Assembly (NCBI RefSeq): GCF_014649995.1
Contig: NZ_BMUC01000001.1
Location: 1,086,031-1,150,030, forward strand
Reading direction: 5' to 3'
Source of the DNA: Streptomyces griseoflavus
GTDB lineage: Bacteria; Actinomycetota; Actinomycetes; Streptomycetales; Streptomycetaceae
Length of the DNA: 64,000 bases
Shown here piece after piece: positions 8,298-16,238 of the stretch. Below the pieces are notes generated by a model that was not told the DNA's origin, did not search any database, and worked only from the letters and a program-made list of their open reading frames with translations. How positions within the stretch are numbered: the stretch's first letter is position 1; every line of letters starts with the position of its first letter. The position numbers and the translations under genes were made by a program.

Positions 8298-9794
8298 TCA
8301 CGCTGTCATCGGGCGGTCGTACGGGCCGATCGGCGCCGGCAGCCGCGAACCACTCCCGGTCAGGTAACCGTCGACCGCCGCCGCCACGGCCCGCCCCTCC
8401 GCGATCGCCCACACGATCAACGACTGTCCCCGAGCCGCGTCCCCCGCCGCGAAGACCCCCGGCGCAGCCGTGCCGAAATCCCCGCCCCGGGAGATCGTGC
8501 CCCGCGGCTCCAGCGACAGCCCCAGCCCCGCGAGCAGCCCGTCGCCGCGCTCCGGCCCGGAGAACCCCAGCGCCAGCAGCACGAAGTCCGCCCGCAACGA
8601 CCGCTCCGTCCCGGGCACCGCCCGCCGGCCGGAGTCGACCTCCACCATCTCCAGCGACGACACCCGCCCTTCCCCGTCCCCGACGAACCGCGACGTCGAC
8701 GCCGCGAACACCCGGGCGTGCGCGTCGGCCTCCACCCCCGGCGCCCTGCGCAACGCCCCCGCCTCCTCGTGCGACCCCGACACCCGGTACACCTTCGGAT
8801 AGGTGGGCCACGGCTGCGCCTCTTCGTCCCGGGCGGCCCCCGGCCGCGCGTAGATGTCGAGCTGCGTCACCGACGCCGCACCCTCCCGCACCGCCGTCCC
8901 CACACAGTCCGACCCCGTGTCACCACCCCCCACGACCACCACGTGCCGGCCCGCCGCGGACAACGGCGACGACTCCAGATCGCCCTCGCACACCCGGTTG
9001 GCCAGCGGCAGATACTCCATCGCCTGGTGAATCCCCGCCAGCTCGCGCCCCGGCACGGGAAGTTCGCGCCACACGGTCGCCCCCGTGGCCACCACCACCG
9101 CGTCGTACCGCGCCCGCAACTCCGCCGCGTCCACGTCCCGTCCGACCGCCGTGGACGTGCGGAACTTCGTCCCCTCCTCCCGCATCTGCGCCAGACGCCG
9201 CTCCAGATGCCGCTTCTCCATCTTGAACGCGGGGATGCCGTACCGCATCAGCCCGCCCAGCCGGTCGTCCCGCTCGTACACCGCGACCGTGTGCCCCGCC
9301 CGCGTCAGCTGCTGGGCCGCCGCCAGCCCGGCGGGGCCCGAACCGATGACCGCGACCGTCCGGCCGGAGAGCCGCTCCGGCGGGGCCGGTGGCGCGAACC
9401 CCTCCTCCCACGCCCGGTCGGCGATCGCGCACTCGACGTTCTTGATGGTGACCGCCGGCTGATTGATGGCGAGCACACAACCCGCCTCGCACGGCGCCGG
9501 ACACAACCGGCCGGTGAACTCGGGGAAGTTGTTGGTGGCGTGCAGCCGCTCCGCCGCGGCCCGCCAGTCCTCCCGCGACACCAGTTCGTTCCACTCCGGG
9601 ATGAGATTGCCCAGCGGACAGGCCTCGTGGCAGAACGGGACCCCGCAGTCCATGCACCGGTCGGCCTGAGCGCCGATGATCGGCAGCAGCGCACCGGGGA
9701 CACACACCTCGTCCCAGTCGCGGACCCGCTCCGCCACCGGCCTGCGCGGCCACTCCTCACGGGGCGTGGTCAGGAAACCCTTGGGATCGGCCAT
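8298..9794 (-). CDS. gltD: Glutamate synthase small-subunit-like oxidoreductase (GltD family)
   Basis: 498 aa FAD/NAD(P)-dependent iron-sulfur oxidoreductase. The N-terminal cysteine motifs CMDCGVPFCHEACPLGN and CPAPCEAGC bind two [4Fe-4S] clusters; VAVIGSGPAGLAAAQQL is the FAD-binding site near residue 150 and VVVVGGGDTGSDC the NADPH site near residue 290; GVFAAGDAARGQSLIV closes the FAD domain. In glutamate synthase this subunit feeds electrons from NADPH to GltB. Start ATG at 9792-9794 (MADPKGFL) is the family start; the frame stays open upstream but overlaps the next gene. No gltB is adjacent, so it may serve a distant GltB or be an independent electron-transfer partner. Confidence 0.92.
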   Translation of the reverse strand: MADPKGFLTTPREEWPRRPVAERVRDWDEVCVPGALLPIIGAQADRCMDCGVPFCHEACPLGNLIPEWNELVSREDWRAAAERLHATNNFPEFTGRLCPAPCEAGCVLAINQPAVTIKNVECAIADRAWEEGFAPPAPPERLSGRTVAVIGSGPAGLAAAQQLTRAGHTVAVYERDDRLGGLMRYGIPAFKMEKRHLERRLAQMREEGTKFRTSTAVGRDVDAAELRARYDAVVVATGATVWRELPVPGRELAGIHQAMEYLPLANRVCEGDLESSPLSAAGRHVVVVGGGDTGSDCVGTAVREGAASVTQLDIYARPGAARDEEAQPWPTYPKVYRVSGSHEEAGALRRAPGVEADAHARVFAASTSRFVGDGEGRVSSLEMVEVDSGRRAVPGTERSLRADFVLLALGFSGPERGDGLLAGLGLSLEPRGTISRGGDFGTAAPGVFAAGDAARGQSLIVWAIAEGRAVAAAVDGYLTGSGSRLPAPIGPYDRPMTA

Positions 9795-9892
9795 GGCCGT
9801 GTTCCTCTGCGTGCGCGGGTGACAGGCCGGGCGTCGCCGGGCGGCGCTCTTCCGGCCACGATACGTCCGCCGTGAGCCACGCAGCGACCTCG

Positions 9893-10375
9893 TCACCCGG
9901 TGAGTGCCAGCACGTACGCCAGCGCCGCCCCGGCCGAGGCGACCGTGCGCACGTGGTTCCACCTGGTCCACTCGCGCACGTACCGGGGCCAGTACGCGGC
10001 CGCCTCCCCGCTCCCCGGTTCCAGCCGGGCCAGCGCGTCGTTGCGCGGTACGTTCGCGACCGCGGTCACCCCGAACGACCCCACCAGGAACAGCGCACCA
10101 CCGGCCAGCAGTTCCACCGCCCCTTCCGTCGGCCACAGCACGAACGTCACCACGGTGAGCACCGCGCACAGCAGCGTCGACCCGAGGAACACCAGCATGA
10201 AGGCCGGCCGCACCGCCGCCGTGTTCACCGTCCGCATCGCCGCCACACCCTGCGCGGGCGGCAGCGCGGCGAGCCCTCTCATCACGAACGTCGAGAAGGC
10301 GCAGAAGACCCCCGCCGTCAGCCCCGTCCCGAGCACACCCAGCACCGTCAGCACGTAGTACGGCCCGTCGATCAT
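9893..10375 (-). CDS. DUF1772 (anthrone-oxygenase-like) membrane protein
   Basis: 160 aa with four predicted membrane helices: residues about 5-30 (YVLTVLGVLGTGLTAGVFCAFSTF), 55-80, 85-105 and 140-158. It contains the DUF1772 hallmarks: FSTFVMRGL near the end of helix 1, a middle helix, NVPRNDALA and the WTRWNHVRTVASAGAAL motif with conserved W-x-x-x-N-x-x-R. Fungal and bacterial relatives include anthrone oxygenases, but most bacterial members have no demonstrated activity. It is alone between convergent gltD (98 bases away) and the divergent kinase-like gene. Confidence 0.82.
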   Translation of the reverse strand: MIDGPYYVLTVLGVLGTGLTAGVFCAFSTFVMRGLAALPPAQGVAAMRTVNTAAVRPAFMLVFLGSTLLCAVLTVVTFVLWPTEGAVELLAGGALFLVGSFGVTAVANVPRNDALARLEPGSGEAAAYWPRYVREWTRWNHVRTVASAGAALAYVLALTG

Positions 10376-10576
10376 GTCGTCATCCCCGTTCCCCGGTCCT
10401 CAACCCCGTCCCCCGGCCGGCACACCCTCCCTCCGGCCCGTCACCACCAGTGAAGGCGGTCCGCGACCCGTCCCGCCATGGCCGAGCCGCGCCGGCCCAT
10501 ACGCGAGCGTCCAGCCCCCGGACCCCCGACCGGCCCCGCGCCGTGTTCCGTCCCCCGGCAGGCGCATCATGGCCGT

Positions 10577-11209
10577 GTGCGACTCGAACCGATCACCTGG
10601 GAGCGGCTCGGCGACCTCCTCGCCGACCGGCTGCTGGAACTGAAGACGTCCGACGGCGGCCCCTGGCCCCGGGTCGCGCTCGACGGCGCCCCGGCCGCCC
10701 GCCCGGGCGACCTCGCCGGACGCGTCGCCGAGGCGCTGCGGATACGCGGCCGTCCCTCCCTCGCGGTGGGCACCGACGGCTTCCTCCGCCCCGCCTCGGT
10801 CCGGCTCGAGTACGGCCACCAGGACGTCGAGTCGTACTACAGCGGCTGGTACGACACCGGAGCCCTGTGGCGCGAGGTGTTCGGCCCCCTCGAACCGGGC
10901 GGCAGCGGACGCGTCCTGCCCGACCTGTGGGACCCCCGCACCGACCGTGCCACCCGCACCCCCTACGTCCAGCTCCCGCCCGGCGGTGTGCTGTTGCTGC
11001 ACGGGCCCCTCCTCCTGCGTCACTGGTTCCCCTTCGACCTCAGCGTCCACGTCCTCCTCTCCCCGGGCGCCCTGCGCCGCCGCACCCCCGGCGCCGACCA
11101 CTGGACCCTCCCCGCGTTCGCCCGCTACGAGCGGGAGACCGACCCGGCCGGCACGGCCGACGTCCTGGTGCGGGCCGACGACCCCCGCCACCCCGCCTGG
11201 CGCGGCTGA
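10577..11209 (+). CDS. Uridine-kinase-like protein lacking a P-loop
   Basis: 210 aa. The order of segments resembles uridine/phosphoribulokinase-type P-loop kinases: WPRVALDGAPAARPGDLAGRVAEALRIRG at the position of Walker A, then DGFLRPASVRLEYGHQDVESYYSGWYDTGALWREV, then GGVLLLHGPLLLRHWFPFDLSVHV, the second strand with its catalytic region. But Walker A should read GxxxxGK(S/T), and here ALDGAPAARPG has no lysine. Annotated homologues in Streptomyces are called uridine kinase. It may be catalytically dead, use another phosphate-binding mode, or have a binding role. GTG at 10577 is preferred because conserved sequence begins at VRLEPITWERL; earlier in-frame codons give only a proline-rich leader. 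Confidence 0.72.
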   Translation: MRLEPITWERLGDLLADRLLELKTSDGGPWPRVALDGAPAARPGDLAGRVAEALRIRGRPSLAVGTDGFLRPASVRLEYGHQDVESYYSGWYDTGALWREVFGPLEPGGSGRVLPDLWDPRTDRATRTPYVQLPPGGVLLLHGPLLLRHWFPFDLSVHVLLSPGALRRRTPGADHWTLPAFARYERETDPAGTADVLVRADDPRHPAWRG

Positions 11210-11397
11210 CCGGCGGGTGAGGGGCCGCCGGGCACAACGGACACCGGTGGGGGAGACCGCCGGACACCCCGCCCGCCCCGCTCCCGGAGGTCCGCTCCCC
11301 ACGTGCCGTACGCGGGCGGCACGACGAGAATGAAAGGCGCCGGGACTCGCGGTGCGACCCGTGCCGCGCCGGCCGTCCGGCCATCAGGAGGTACCCC

Positions 11398-11826
11398 ATG
11401 ACCACCGCCGGAGACATCATGCACCGCGGCGCCCAGTGGATCCCCGCGCACGAGACCCTCGACCGGGCCGCCCAGTTGATGCGGGAACTCAACGTCGGCG
11501 CCCTGCCCATCAGCGACGAGAACGAGCGGCTCTGCGGCATCCTCACCGACCGCGACATCGTCGTCGGCTGCGTCGCCATGGGGCACGATCCCGCCCGGGT
11601 CACCGCCGGCGAGATGGCCAAGGGCACACCCCGCTGGATCGCCGCGGACGCCGACATCGACGACGTCCTGCACGAGATGCAGACCCACCAGATCCGCCGG
11701 CTCCCCGTCATCGACGACAAGCGCCTCGTCGGCATGATCAGCGAAGCGGACCTCGCCCGTCACCTGACGGGAGACCAGATCGCCACCTGGACCGAGACCG
11801 TCTACGCCCGGTCCGCCACGAGCTGA
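11398..11826 (+). CDS. Tandem CBS-domain protein
   Basis: 142 aa made of two CBS motifs forming one Bateman module: residues about 1-60 (MTTAGDIMHRGAQWIPAHETLDRAAQLMRELNVGALPI... then GILTDRDIVV) and 70-130 (MAKGTPRWIAADADIDDVLHEMQTHQIRRLPVID then LVGMISEADLARHL). Such free-standing modules bind adenine nucleotides and act as energy or redox sensors; in Streptomyces they are often stress-inducible. Ribosome binding site AGGAGG lies about 7 bases before the ATG. It is a single gene with no attached effector domain, and its partner protein is unknown. Confidence 0.9.
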   Translation: MTTAGDIMHRGAQWIPAHETLDRAAQLMRELNVGALPISDENERLCGILTDRDIVVGCVAMGHDPARVTAGEMAKGTPRWIAADADIDDVLHEMQTHQIRRLPVIDDKRLVGMISEADLARHLTGDQIATWTETVYARSATS

Positions 11827-11972
11827 ACCGCCCCCGGGCATCACCGCGGTGAGCCCGGTCGCGCACTGACCGTCAGTGTGTCGACATGCGGCCCCCTTCC
11901 CTGATCACCCCTGCCGTTGCCGCCTCCGCGCCCGCACCGCCAGTCTGCCCGTCCCGGACGGACCGCGTGCGG

Positions 11973-12019
11973 GCCTGTGGACAACGGCCGGAGCACCGCG
12001 TTCCCGCCTGTGGACAACG
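11973..12019. promoter_or_regulatory. Pair of DnaA boxes in a 14-bp direct repeat
   Basis: GCCTGTGGACAACG occurs at 11973-11986 and again at 12006-12019, 33 bases apart. Each contains TGTGGACAA (11976-11984, 12009-12017), the exact reverse complement of the preferred Streptomyces DnaA box TTGTCCACA. The pair is downstream of the CBS gene and just beyond the end of psuK, not next to dnaA or an AT-rich unwinding region, so a titration or regulatory role is more likely than an origin. Confidence 0.6.
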
Positions 12020-12033
12020 CGAGTTCTCCCCGC

Positions 12034-12963
12034 TCACGGCCGCCCGTCGGGCGAGCGGGGCGGACGGCCCCCGGTCCGCCCGACCGCCTGCGCGCCCGCC
12101 CCGCAGCCCTCCCGCGCCGCCTCTTCCGGCTCCGCGCCCGCGAGCAGCGCCGCGAGGAACGCACCGGTGAAGGCGTCACCCGCACCCGTGGTGTCCAGAG
12201 CCGTCACCGGTACCGCCGGAACCCGGGCGCACACCTCGCCCGACCGGGCCAGCAGCGCCCCCCGCGCTCCCTGCTTGGTCACCACCAGCGGCACATGGCG
12301 GCTCAGCCGCGCCGCCGCGTCCACCACGTCCGGCACCCCCGTCAGCAGACACGCCTCGTCACGACTGGGCAGCAGCACCTCCACCCCCTCGACCAGCGCC
12401 AGGAAACGGTCGGCGCCCAGCGTGCCGAGGAACCCGGCCGACGCCGGATCCAGGCTCACCGGCACCCCCCGCGCCCGCGCCGCCTTCAACGCCACAGCGA
12501 CGAACGCCCGGCCCGACTCGGAGAACAGCAGATAACCCGACAGATGCAGCCGCCCCACCCCGTCCAGCAGCGCGTCCGACCAGTCACCCGGGTCCAGCCG
12601 CAGCGACGCCCCGCTGTCGGTGAGGAAGGTCCGCTCGCCCGCCGCACCCCCGTCCACCAGACAGATCACCGTCCCGGTCGGTGCCCGCTCGTCCACCACC
12701 AGCAACGGACGGACCCCGCACGCGGCCAGCTCCCTCTCGTGCCAGGCCGCCGCGTCCGCGCCCACCCGCCCCAGCAGCCGCACCTCCGCGCCGGCCCGGC
12801 GCGCCGCCCAACAGGCCACATTGGCGCCCGCGCCCCCCGGCACCGTACGGATCGCCGCCGCCGTGTCCGTCCCCGGAGCGAGCGGCCCCCGGTGCCTGGC
12901 CACCACATCCGTGATCACATCACCCGCGACCAGCAGCGCCCCGCCCCGCACGGCCCCCCTCAC
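12034..12963 (-). CDS. psuK: Pseudouridine kinase (PfkB family)
   Basis: 309 aa ribokinase-fold sugar kinase. Diagnostic parts: substrate-binding PGGAGANVACWAARRAGAEVRLLGRVG near residue 45 and the C-terminal anion-hole/catalytic motif DTTGAGDAFTGAFLAALL with catalytic Asp. By context, directly behind psuG, it should phosphorylate pseudouridine to pseudouridine 5'-phosphate, which PsuG then splits. GTG at 12961-12963 is 7 bases after the psuG stop and preceded by GGCGGGG; a second in-frame GTG four codons later is an alternative. The pairing defines the role; sequence alone gives only the PfkB family. Confidence 0.82.
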   Translation of the reverse strand: MRGAVRGGALLVAGDVITDVVARHRGPLAPGTDTAAAIRTVPGGAGANVACWAARRAGAEVRLLGRVGADAAAWHERELAACGVRPLLVVDERAPTGTVICLVDGGAAGERTFLTDSGASLRLDPGDWSDALLDGVGRLHLSGYLLFSESGRAFVAVALKAARARGVPVSLDPASAGFLGTLGADRFLALVEGVEVLLPSRDEACLLTGVPDVVDAAARLSRHVPLVVTKQGARGALLARSGEVCARVPAVPVTALDTTGAGDAFTGAFLAALLAGAEPEEAAREGCGAGAQAVGRTGGRPPRSPDGRP

Positions 12964-12970
12964 CCCGCCG

Positions 12971-13882
12971 TCACTCCCCGGCGGCCCAGGCGCCCGCGAC
13001 CCGCGCCGCCAGCCGCACATTGCCGCGCACCGCCGCCAGATTCGCCTCCAGGGAGGCACCGCCGCTGCCGCGCACCAGATGGCCGAGCAGGAACGGGGTG
13101 ACACCCTGCCCCGTGATCCCCTCCGCCGCGCACGCGCGCAGCGCCTCGTCGAGCACCCGCGCGTGCACCCCGGGGTCCAGTTGCTCGTCCTCGGGAACCG
13201 GATTGGCCACGATCAGCGCCGACCCGGGCCCGCCGAGCGCGTCCTGCGCCCGCATCGCCCGTGCCACCTGCCCCGGCGAGTCCAGCCGCCAGTCCACGGG
13301 ATGCCCCGAGTCGGCCAGGTAGAAGCCGGGGAAGCGGTCCGTGCCGTACCCGGCGACCGCCACTCCCAGCGTCTCCAGCCGCTGCAACGTCGCCGGCACG
13401 TCCAGGATCGACTTCACCCCCGCGCACACCACGGTGATCCGGGTACGCGCCAGCAGCCCCAGGTCGGCCGACTCGTCCTGCGTCACCGTCCACTCCCGGT
13501 GCACCCCGCCGAGCCCTCCGGTGGCGAACACCCGTATGCCCGCCAGCTCCGCCAGGAGCGCCGTCGCCGACACCGTCGTCGCCCCGCTCGCCCCGGCCGC
13601 CACCGCCAGCGGCAGATCGCGGTGGCCCAGCTTGCGGATGCCGTCCTCGTCCGCCACCCGCTCCAACTGGCCCCCGTCCAGGCCCACCCGGGGGCGCCCG
13701 TCGAGTACGGCGATCGTCGCCGGGACCGCGCCCTCCTCCCGGACGGCCGCCTCCAGCTCCAGCGCCACGCGGAGATTGCGCGGCCGGGGCAGCCCGTGCG
13801 CGATGATCGTGGACTCCAGCGCCACCACCGGCCGGCCCGCGGCGAGCGCCTCCCGCACCTCTTCGGACACCATCAGCACCAC
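12971..13882 (-). CDS. psuG: Pseudouridine-5'-phosphate glycosidase
   Basis: 303 aa. Reversibly cleaves pseudouridine 5'-phosphate into uracil and ribose 5-phosphate; manganese enzyme of the IndA/PsuG family. Signature stretches: RPVVALESTIIAHGLPRPRNL (residues 15-35), ATIAVLDGRPRVGLDGGQL, GHRDLPLAVAAGASGATTVSATALLA, VFATGGLGGVHRE, VVCAGVKSILDVPATLQRLETLGV, and IANPVPEDEQLD near the C-terminus. The GTG at 13880-13882 has GGAGG at a suitable distance; a later in-frame ATG is too far from it. First gene of psuG-psuK; no dedicated pseudouridine transporter is adjacent, so the source is probably RNA turnover. Confidence 0.94.
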   Translation of the reverse strand: MVLMVSEEVREALAAGRPVVALESTIIAHGLPRPRNLRVALELEAAVREEGAVPATIAVLDGRPRVGLDGGQLERVADEDGIRKLGHRDLPLAVAAGASGATTVSATALLAELAGIRVFATGGLGGVHREWTVTQDESADLGLLARTRITVVCAGVKSILDVPATLQRLETLGVAVAGYGTDRFPGFYLADSGHPVDWRLDSPGQVARAMRAQDALGGPGSALIVANPVPEDEQLDPGVHARVLDEALRACAAEGITGQGVTPFLLGHLVRGSGGASLEANLAAVRGNVRLAARVAGAWAAGE

Positions 13883-13983
13883 GCGCCTGCCTCCTGTCTG
13901 CCGCCTCCCCCTCATCTCTGGCGGGCCACGCCGCGCACCAAACCCCTTGCGTGTCGCGGCGCAGGTCACCGAGGCTGGCAGAC

Positions 13984-14412
13984 ATGACGGACCACACGAC
14001 TCGACTCGACCACATCGTGCTGTGGGTGCGTGATCCCATCGCCGCCGCCGGCTTCTACGAGAAGACCGTGGGCCTGGAGCCCGTCAGGCTCACCGACTAC
14101 GCGGAGGGCGAGGCACCCTTCCCCTCGGTGCGGGTCAACGAGGGGACCATCCTCGACCTCATGCCGCTGACCATGGCCGCACGCATGACGATGCTCCCCG
14201 GCGCGGCCGAAAGCTCCGGCCACCCCGTCAACCACGTCTGCCTGTCCCTGCCGGCCGACGCCTTCGACACCCTCCGCGGCCGCCTGCTGGAGCAGTCCGT
14301 ACCGGTGACGGACCTCTCGCACGGCTCGTTCGGGGCGCGCGGCGCCGCCCGGCGCAGCTTCTACTTCCGCGACCCGGACGGCAACGTCTTCGAGGCGCGG
14401 CACTACGACTGA
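13984..14412 (+). CDS. VOC (glyoxalase/bleomycin-resistance fold) protein
   Basis: 142 aa. Two beta-alpha-beta-beta-beta modules of the vicinal oxygen chelate fold: RLDHIVLWVRDPIAAAGFYEKTVGLEPV at residues 7-34 and, after NHVCLSLPADAFDTLRGRLL, the typical end FYFRDPDGNVFEARHYD with metal-ligand Glu. Histidines in DHIVLW and HPVNHVCL supply further candidate ligands. The substrate is unknown; family members isomerise, open rings, or sequester drugs. ATG at 13984 (MTDHTTRLDH) was chosen over an upstream frame start with a basic leader that would overlap the psuG promoter. Single gene, divergent from psuG and convergent with ogt. Confidence 0.87.
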   Translation: MTDHTTRLDHIVLWVRDPIAAAGFYEKTVGLEPVRLTDYAEGEAPFPSVRVNEGTILDLMPLTMAARMTMLPGAAESSGHPVNHVCLSLPADAFDTLRGRLLEQSVPVTDLSHGSFGARGAARRSFYFRDPDGNVFEARHYD

Positions 14413-14445
14413 CCGGACCGGGCCCCGCCCGGTGCGCCCGAGCCG

Positions 14446-15021
14446 TCAGAACAGCGGCTCGGGCAGCACACCTTCCAGGGCGAGCAGCCGCCGCTTGGTC
14501 TCCAGCCCGCCCCCGAAACCGCCGATGCCGCCGTCCCGCTCCACGATCCGGTGACAGGGCACGACCACCGGCAGGGGATTGGCGCCCATGGCCGTCCCCA
14601 CCGCCTGCGCACCGCCCGGCCGGTTCACCCGCCCGGCCAGGTCGCCGTACCCGATGACCGTGCCGAACGGCACCCCGGCCGCCAGCTCGCGCAGCACCTC
14701 CCGGTGGAAGCCCGATATCAGCGACCAGTCCAGCGGCAGCTCGAAGGACCGGCGCTCACCCGCGAGGTAGGCCTCCACCTGGCGCACCGCCTCGCCGAGC
14801 ACCGCGGAACCGGACTCCCGCGCCGCCGCCGTGCCCAGCTCGGCCGGCTCGCCGCCGAGCCGGGACGCCAGCCGCTCCAGCGCGCGGTCGCGCACCTCGT
14901 CGGTGGCGTGGAAGACGACGTTGACCAGGCCGTCCCCGGTCGCGGCCAGCAGCAGCGGACCGATACCGGTGGCCACGACGGTCCACACGGCCGGCCGCTC
15001 GTCCTGCCCAGGGCTGTCCAT
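14446..15021 (-). CDS. ogt: Methylated-DNA-[protein]-cysteine S-methyltransferase
   Basis: 191 aa. Repairs O6-alkylguanine by suicide transfer of the alkyl group to a cysteine. The active-site motif PVVVPCHRIVERDGGIGGFGGG is intact with the catalytic Cys in PCHR and the downstream GGFGGG wing; the recognition helix region is GTVIGYGDLAGRVNRPGGAQAVGTAMGANP. The N-terminal half is the ribonuclease-H-like domain of the family. ATG at 15019-15021 (MDSPGQDERP) is preferred; an upstream ATG would add MAGRTLRR. It carries no AraC-type Ada domain, so adaptive induction in the manner of Ada is not encoded in this protein. Confidence 0.93.
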   Translation of the reverse strand: MDSPGQDERPAVWTVVATGIGPLLLAATGDGLVNVVFHATDEVRDRALERLASRLGGEPAELGTAAARESGSAVLGEAVRQVEAYLAGERRSFELPLDWSLISGFHREVLRELAAGVPFGTVIGYGDLAGRVNRPGGAQAVGTAMGANPLPVVVPCHRIVERDGGIGGFGGGLETKRRLLALEGVLPEPLF

Positions 15022-15084
15022 GCGCCTCAGCGTACGACCCGCCACCGACAGGCCGGGGCGGGAGCCGCTGACCCGGGCGCGCGC

Positions 15085-15960
15085 TCAGCCGCCCACCGCA
15101 TCGCGCACCACGTCGGGCGTGTTGGTGATGATGCCGTCCACCCCGAACCCGGCGACCCGCCGCGCCGCGGCCGCGTCGTTCACGGTCCAGGTGTGCACCT
15201 GCATCCGCGTGCCGTGGGGCCCCCGGAAGCCGTGCACGGCGGCGACGTAGGGAGCGGAGATCGAACCGTGGGAGGGATTGATCTGGTCGGCGAAGGACGC
15301 GTACGAGGGCAGGTCCGCCACGGGTGGCGTCCCGAGGAACCCGGTCCTCACCGCCGGCTTCAGGGCGTGGACCGTGCGCACGCTGTCCGCGCTGAAGCTC
15401 TGCACGACCAGCCGGCCGCCCGTGTGCCCGGGGTCGAGCCACCCCTCGTTGGCGAGGACCTTGAGCGTCTCGCGCTCGATGCCCGGATAGAGCTGCGGGT
15501 TCTTGAGCTCCAGCAGCAGCTTCTGGTCGTGGCGCTCCATGCGGTCCAGGAACTGCTGGAGCGTCGGTACGCGGGTGCCCGCGTACGCAGGAGCGAACCA
15601 GCTGCCCGCGTCGAGGCGGGCTATCTCCGCGGCGGTGAAGTCCTTCACCTTCCAGGGGGACCGGTCGGGGAAGACCTCCTCGACGTCGGTGGTGCGCTGC
15701 AGGCTGTCGTCGTGCAGCACGACGAGCGCACCGTCCCTGGTCCGCTGGACGTCGTTCTCCACCCACTCGACGTCCAGGGCGGCGGCCTTGTCGACGGCCG
15801 CGAGCGTGTTCTCGGGCGCGTAGGCGGAAGCGCCCCGGTGGGCGACGACCACGGGATGCGGCCCCGTGTCCGCGGCGGCCCGCGCGGGCGGGAGCGGGAG
15901 CAGCAGGGCCGCCGTTCCCAGGAGCGCGGTGGTCGATGCGGCGACAGCGCGTGCGTGCAT
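15085..15960 (-). CDS. glpQ: Secreted glycerophosphodiester phosphodiesterase
   Basis: 291 aa. Signal peptide of about 28 residues ending PPARAAADTG, then the GDPD TIM-barrel: VVVAHRGASAYAPENTLAAVDKAAAL with catalytic HRG and E-N-T, VEWVENDVQRTRDGALVVLHDDSLQRTTD with metal-binding E/D and second catalytic His, then LLLELKNPQLYPG and VVQSFSADSV. Hydrolyses glycerophosphodiesters to glycerol 3-phosphate and alcohol outside the cell. It probably corresponds to GlpQ2 of S. coelicolor, which lies near uvrB and is, as I recall, controlled by PhoP under phosphate limitation; a matching PHO-box-like repeat is present 70 bases upstream. Catabolises phospholipid head groups, feeding into glycerol metabolism. 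Confidence 0.92.
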   Translation of the reverse strand: MHARAVAASTTALLGTAALLLPLPPARAAADTGPHPVVVAHRGASAYAPENTLAAVDKAAALDVEWVENDVQRTRDGALVVLHDDSLQRTTDVEEVFPDRSPWKVKDFTAAEIARLDAGSWFAPAYAGTRVPTLQQFLDRMERHDQKLLLELKNPQLYPGIERETLKVLANEGWLDPGHTGGRLVVQSFSADSVRTVHALKPAVRTGFLGTPPVADLPSYASFADQINPSHGSISAPYVAAVHGFRGPHGTRMQVHTWTVNDAAAARRVAGFGVDGIITNTPDVVRDAVGG

Positions 15961-16011
15961 GCGTACTCCTCGCGTCGAACGATCACGGTCGGATCAACTC
16001 TGACAGCAGAG

Positions 16012-16051
16012 GGTCAAGGGGAGACGGGCACAGAATGACCACAGATTGAAC
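16012..16051 (-). promoter_or_regulatory. PHO-box-like direct repeats and -35 element of glpQ
   Basis: On the minus strand GTTCAATCTGT is followed directly by GGTCATTCTGT (16051 down to 16030): two 11-base units resembling the PhoP consensus GTTCACCCGGC in the first five or six bases. Downstream, TTGACC (16017-16012) could serve as -35. The first unit begins about 90 bases before the glpQ ATG. Confidence 0.6.
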
Positions 16052-16238
16052 GGACTTGCCCGAACTCCGCACACTGATGCCACACACCTGGGGCAAGGGC
16101 GTGTTTCTTTGCCGGAAAGTCGTTCGACCATTCCGGTGGGGGTCATACTCTCTGCGTCGCCCGGGCCGCCCCCGCGTCCTGGGAGGGGGCTCACATCGGG
16201 ACACCGCGGGACGTACAGGGCGGGAAGGACAGCCGCGC

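Noticed and set aside
11973-12019. Chromosomal origin
   Set aside because: Only two DnaA boxes, no AT-rich unwinding region, and no dnaA, dnaN or gyrase genes nearby.
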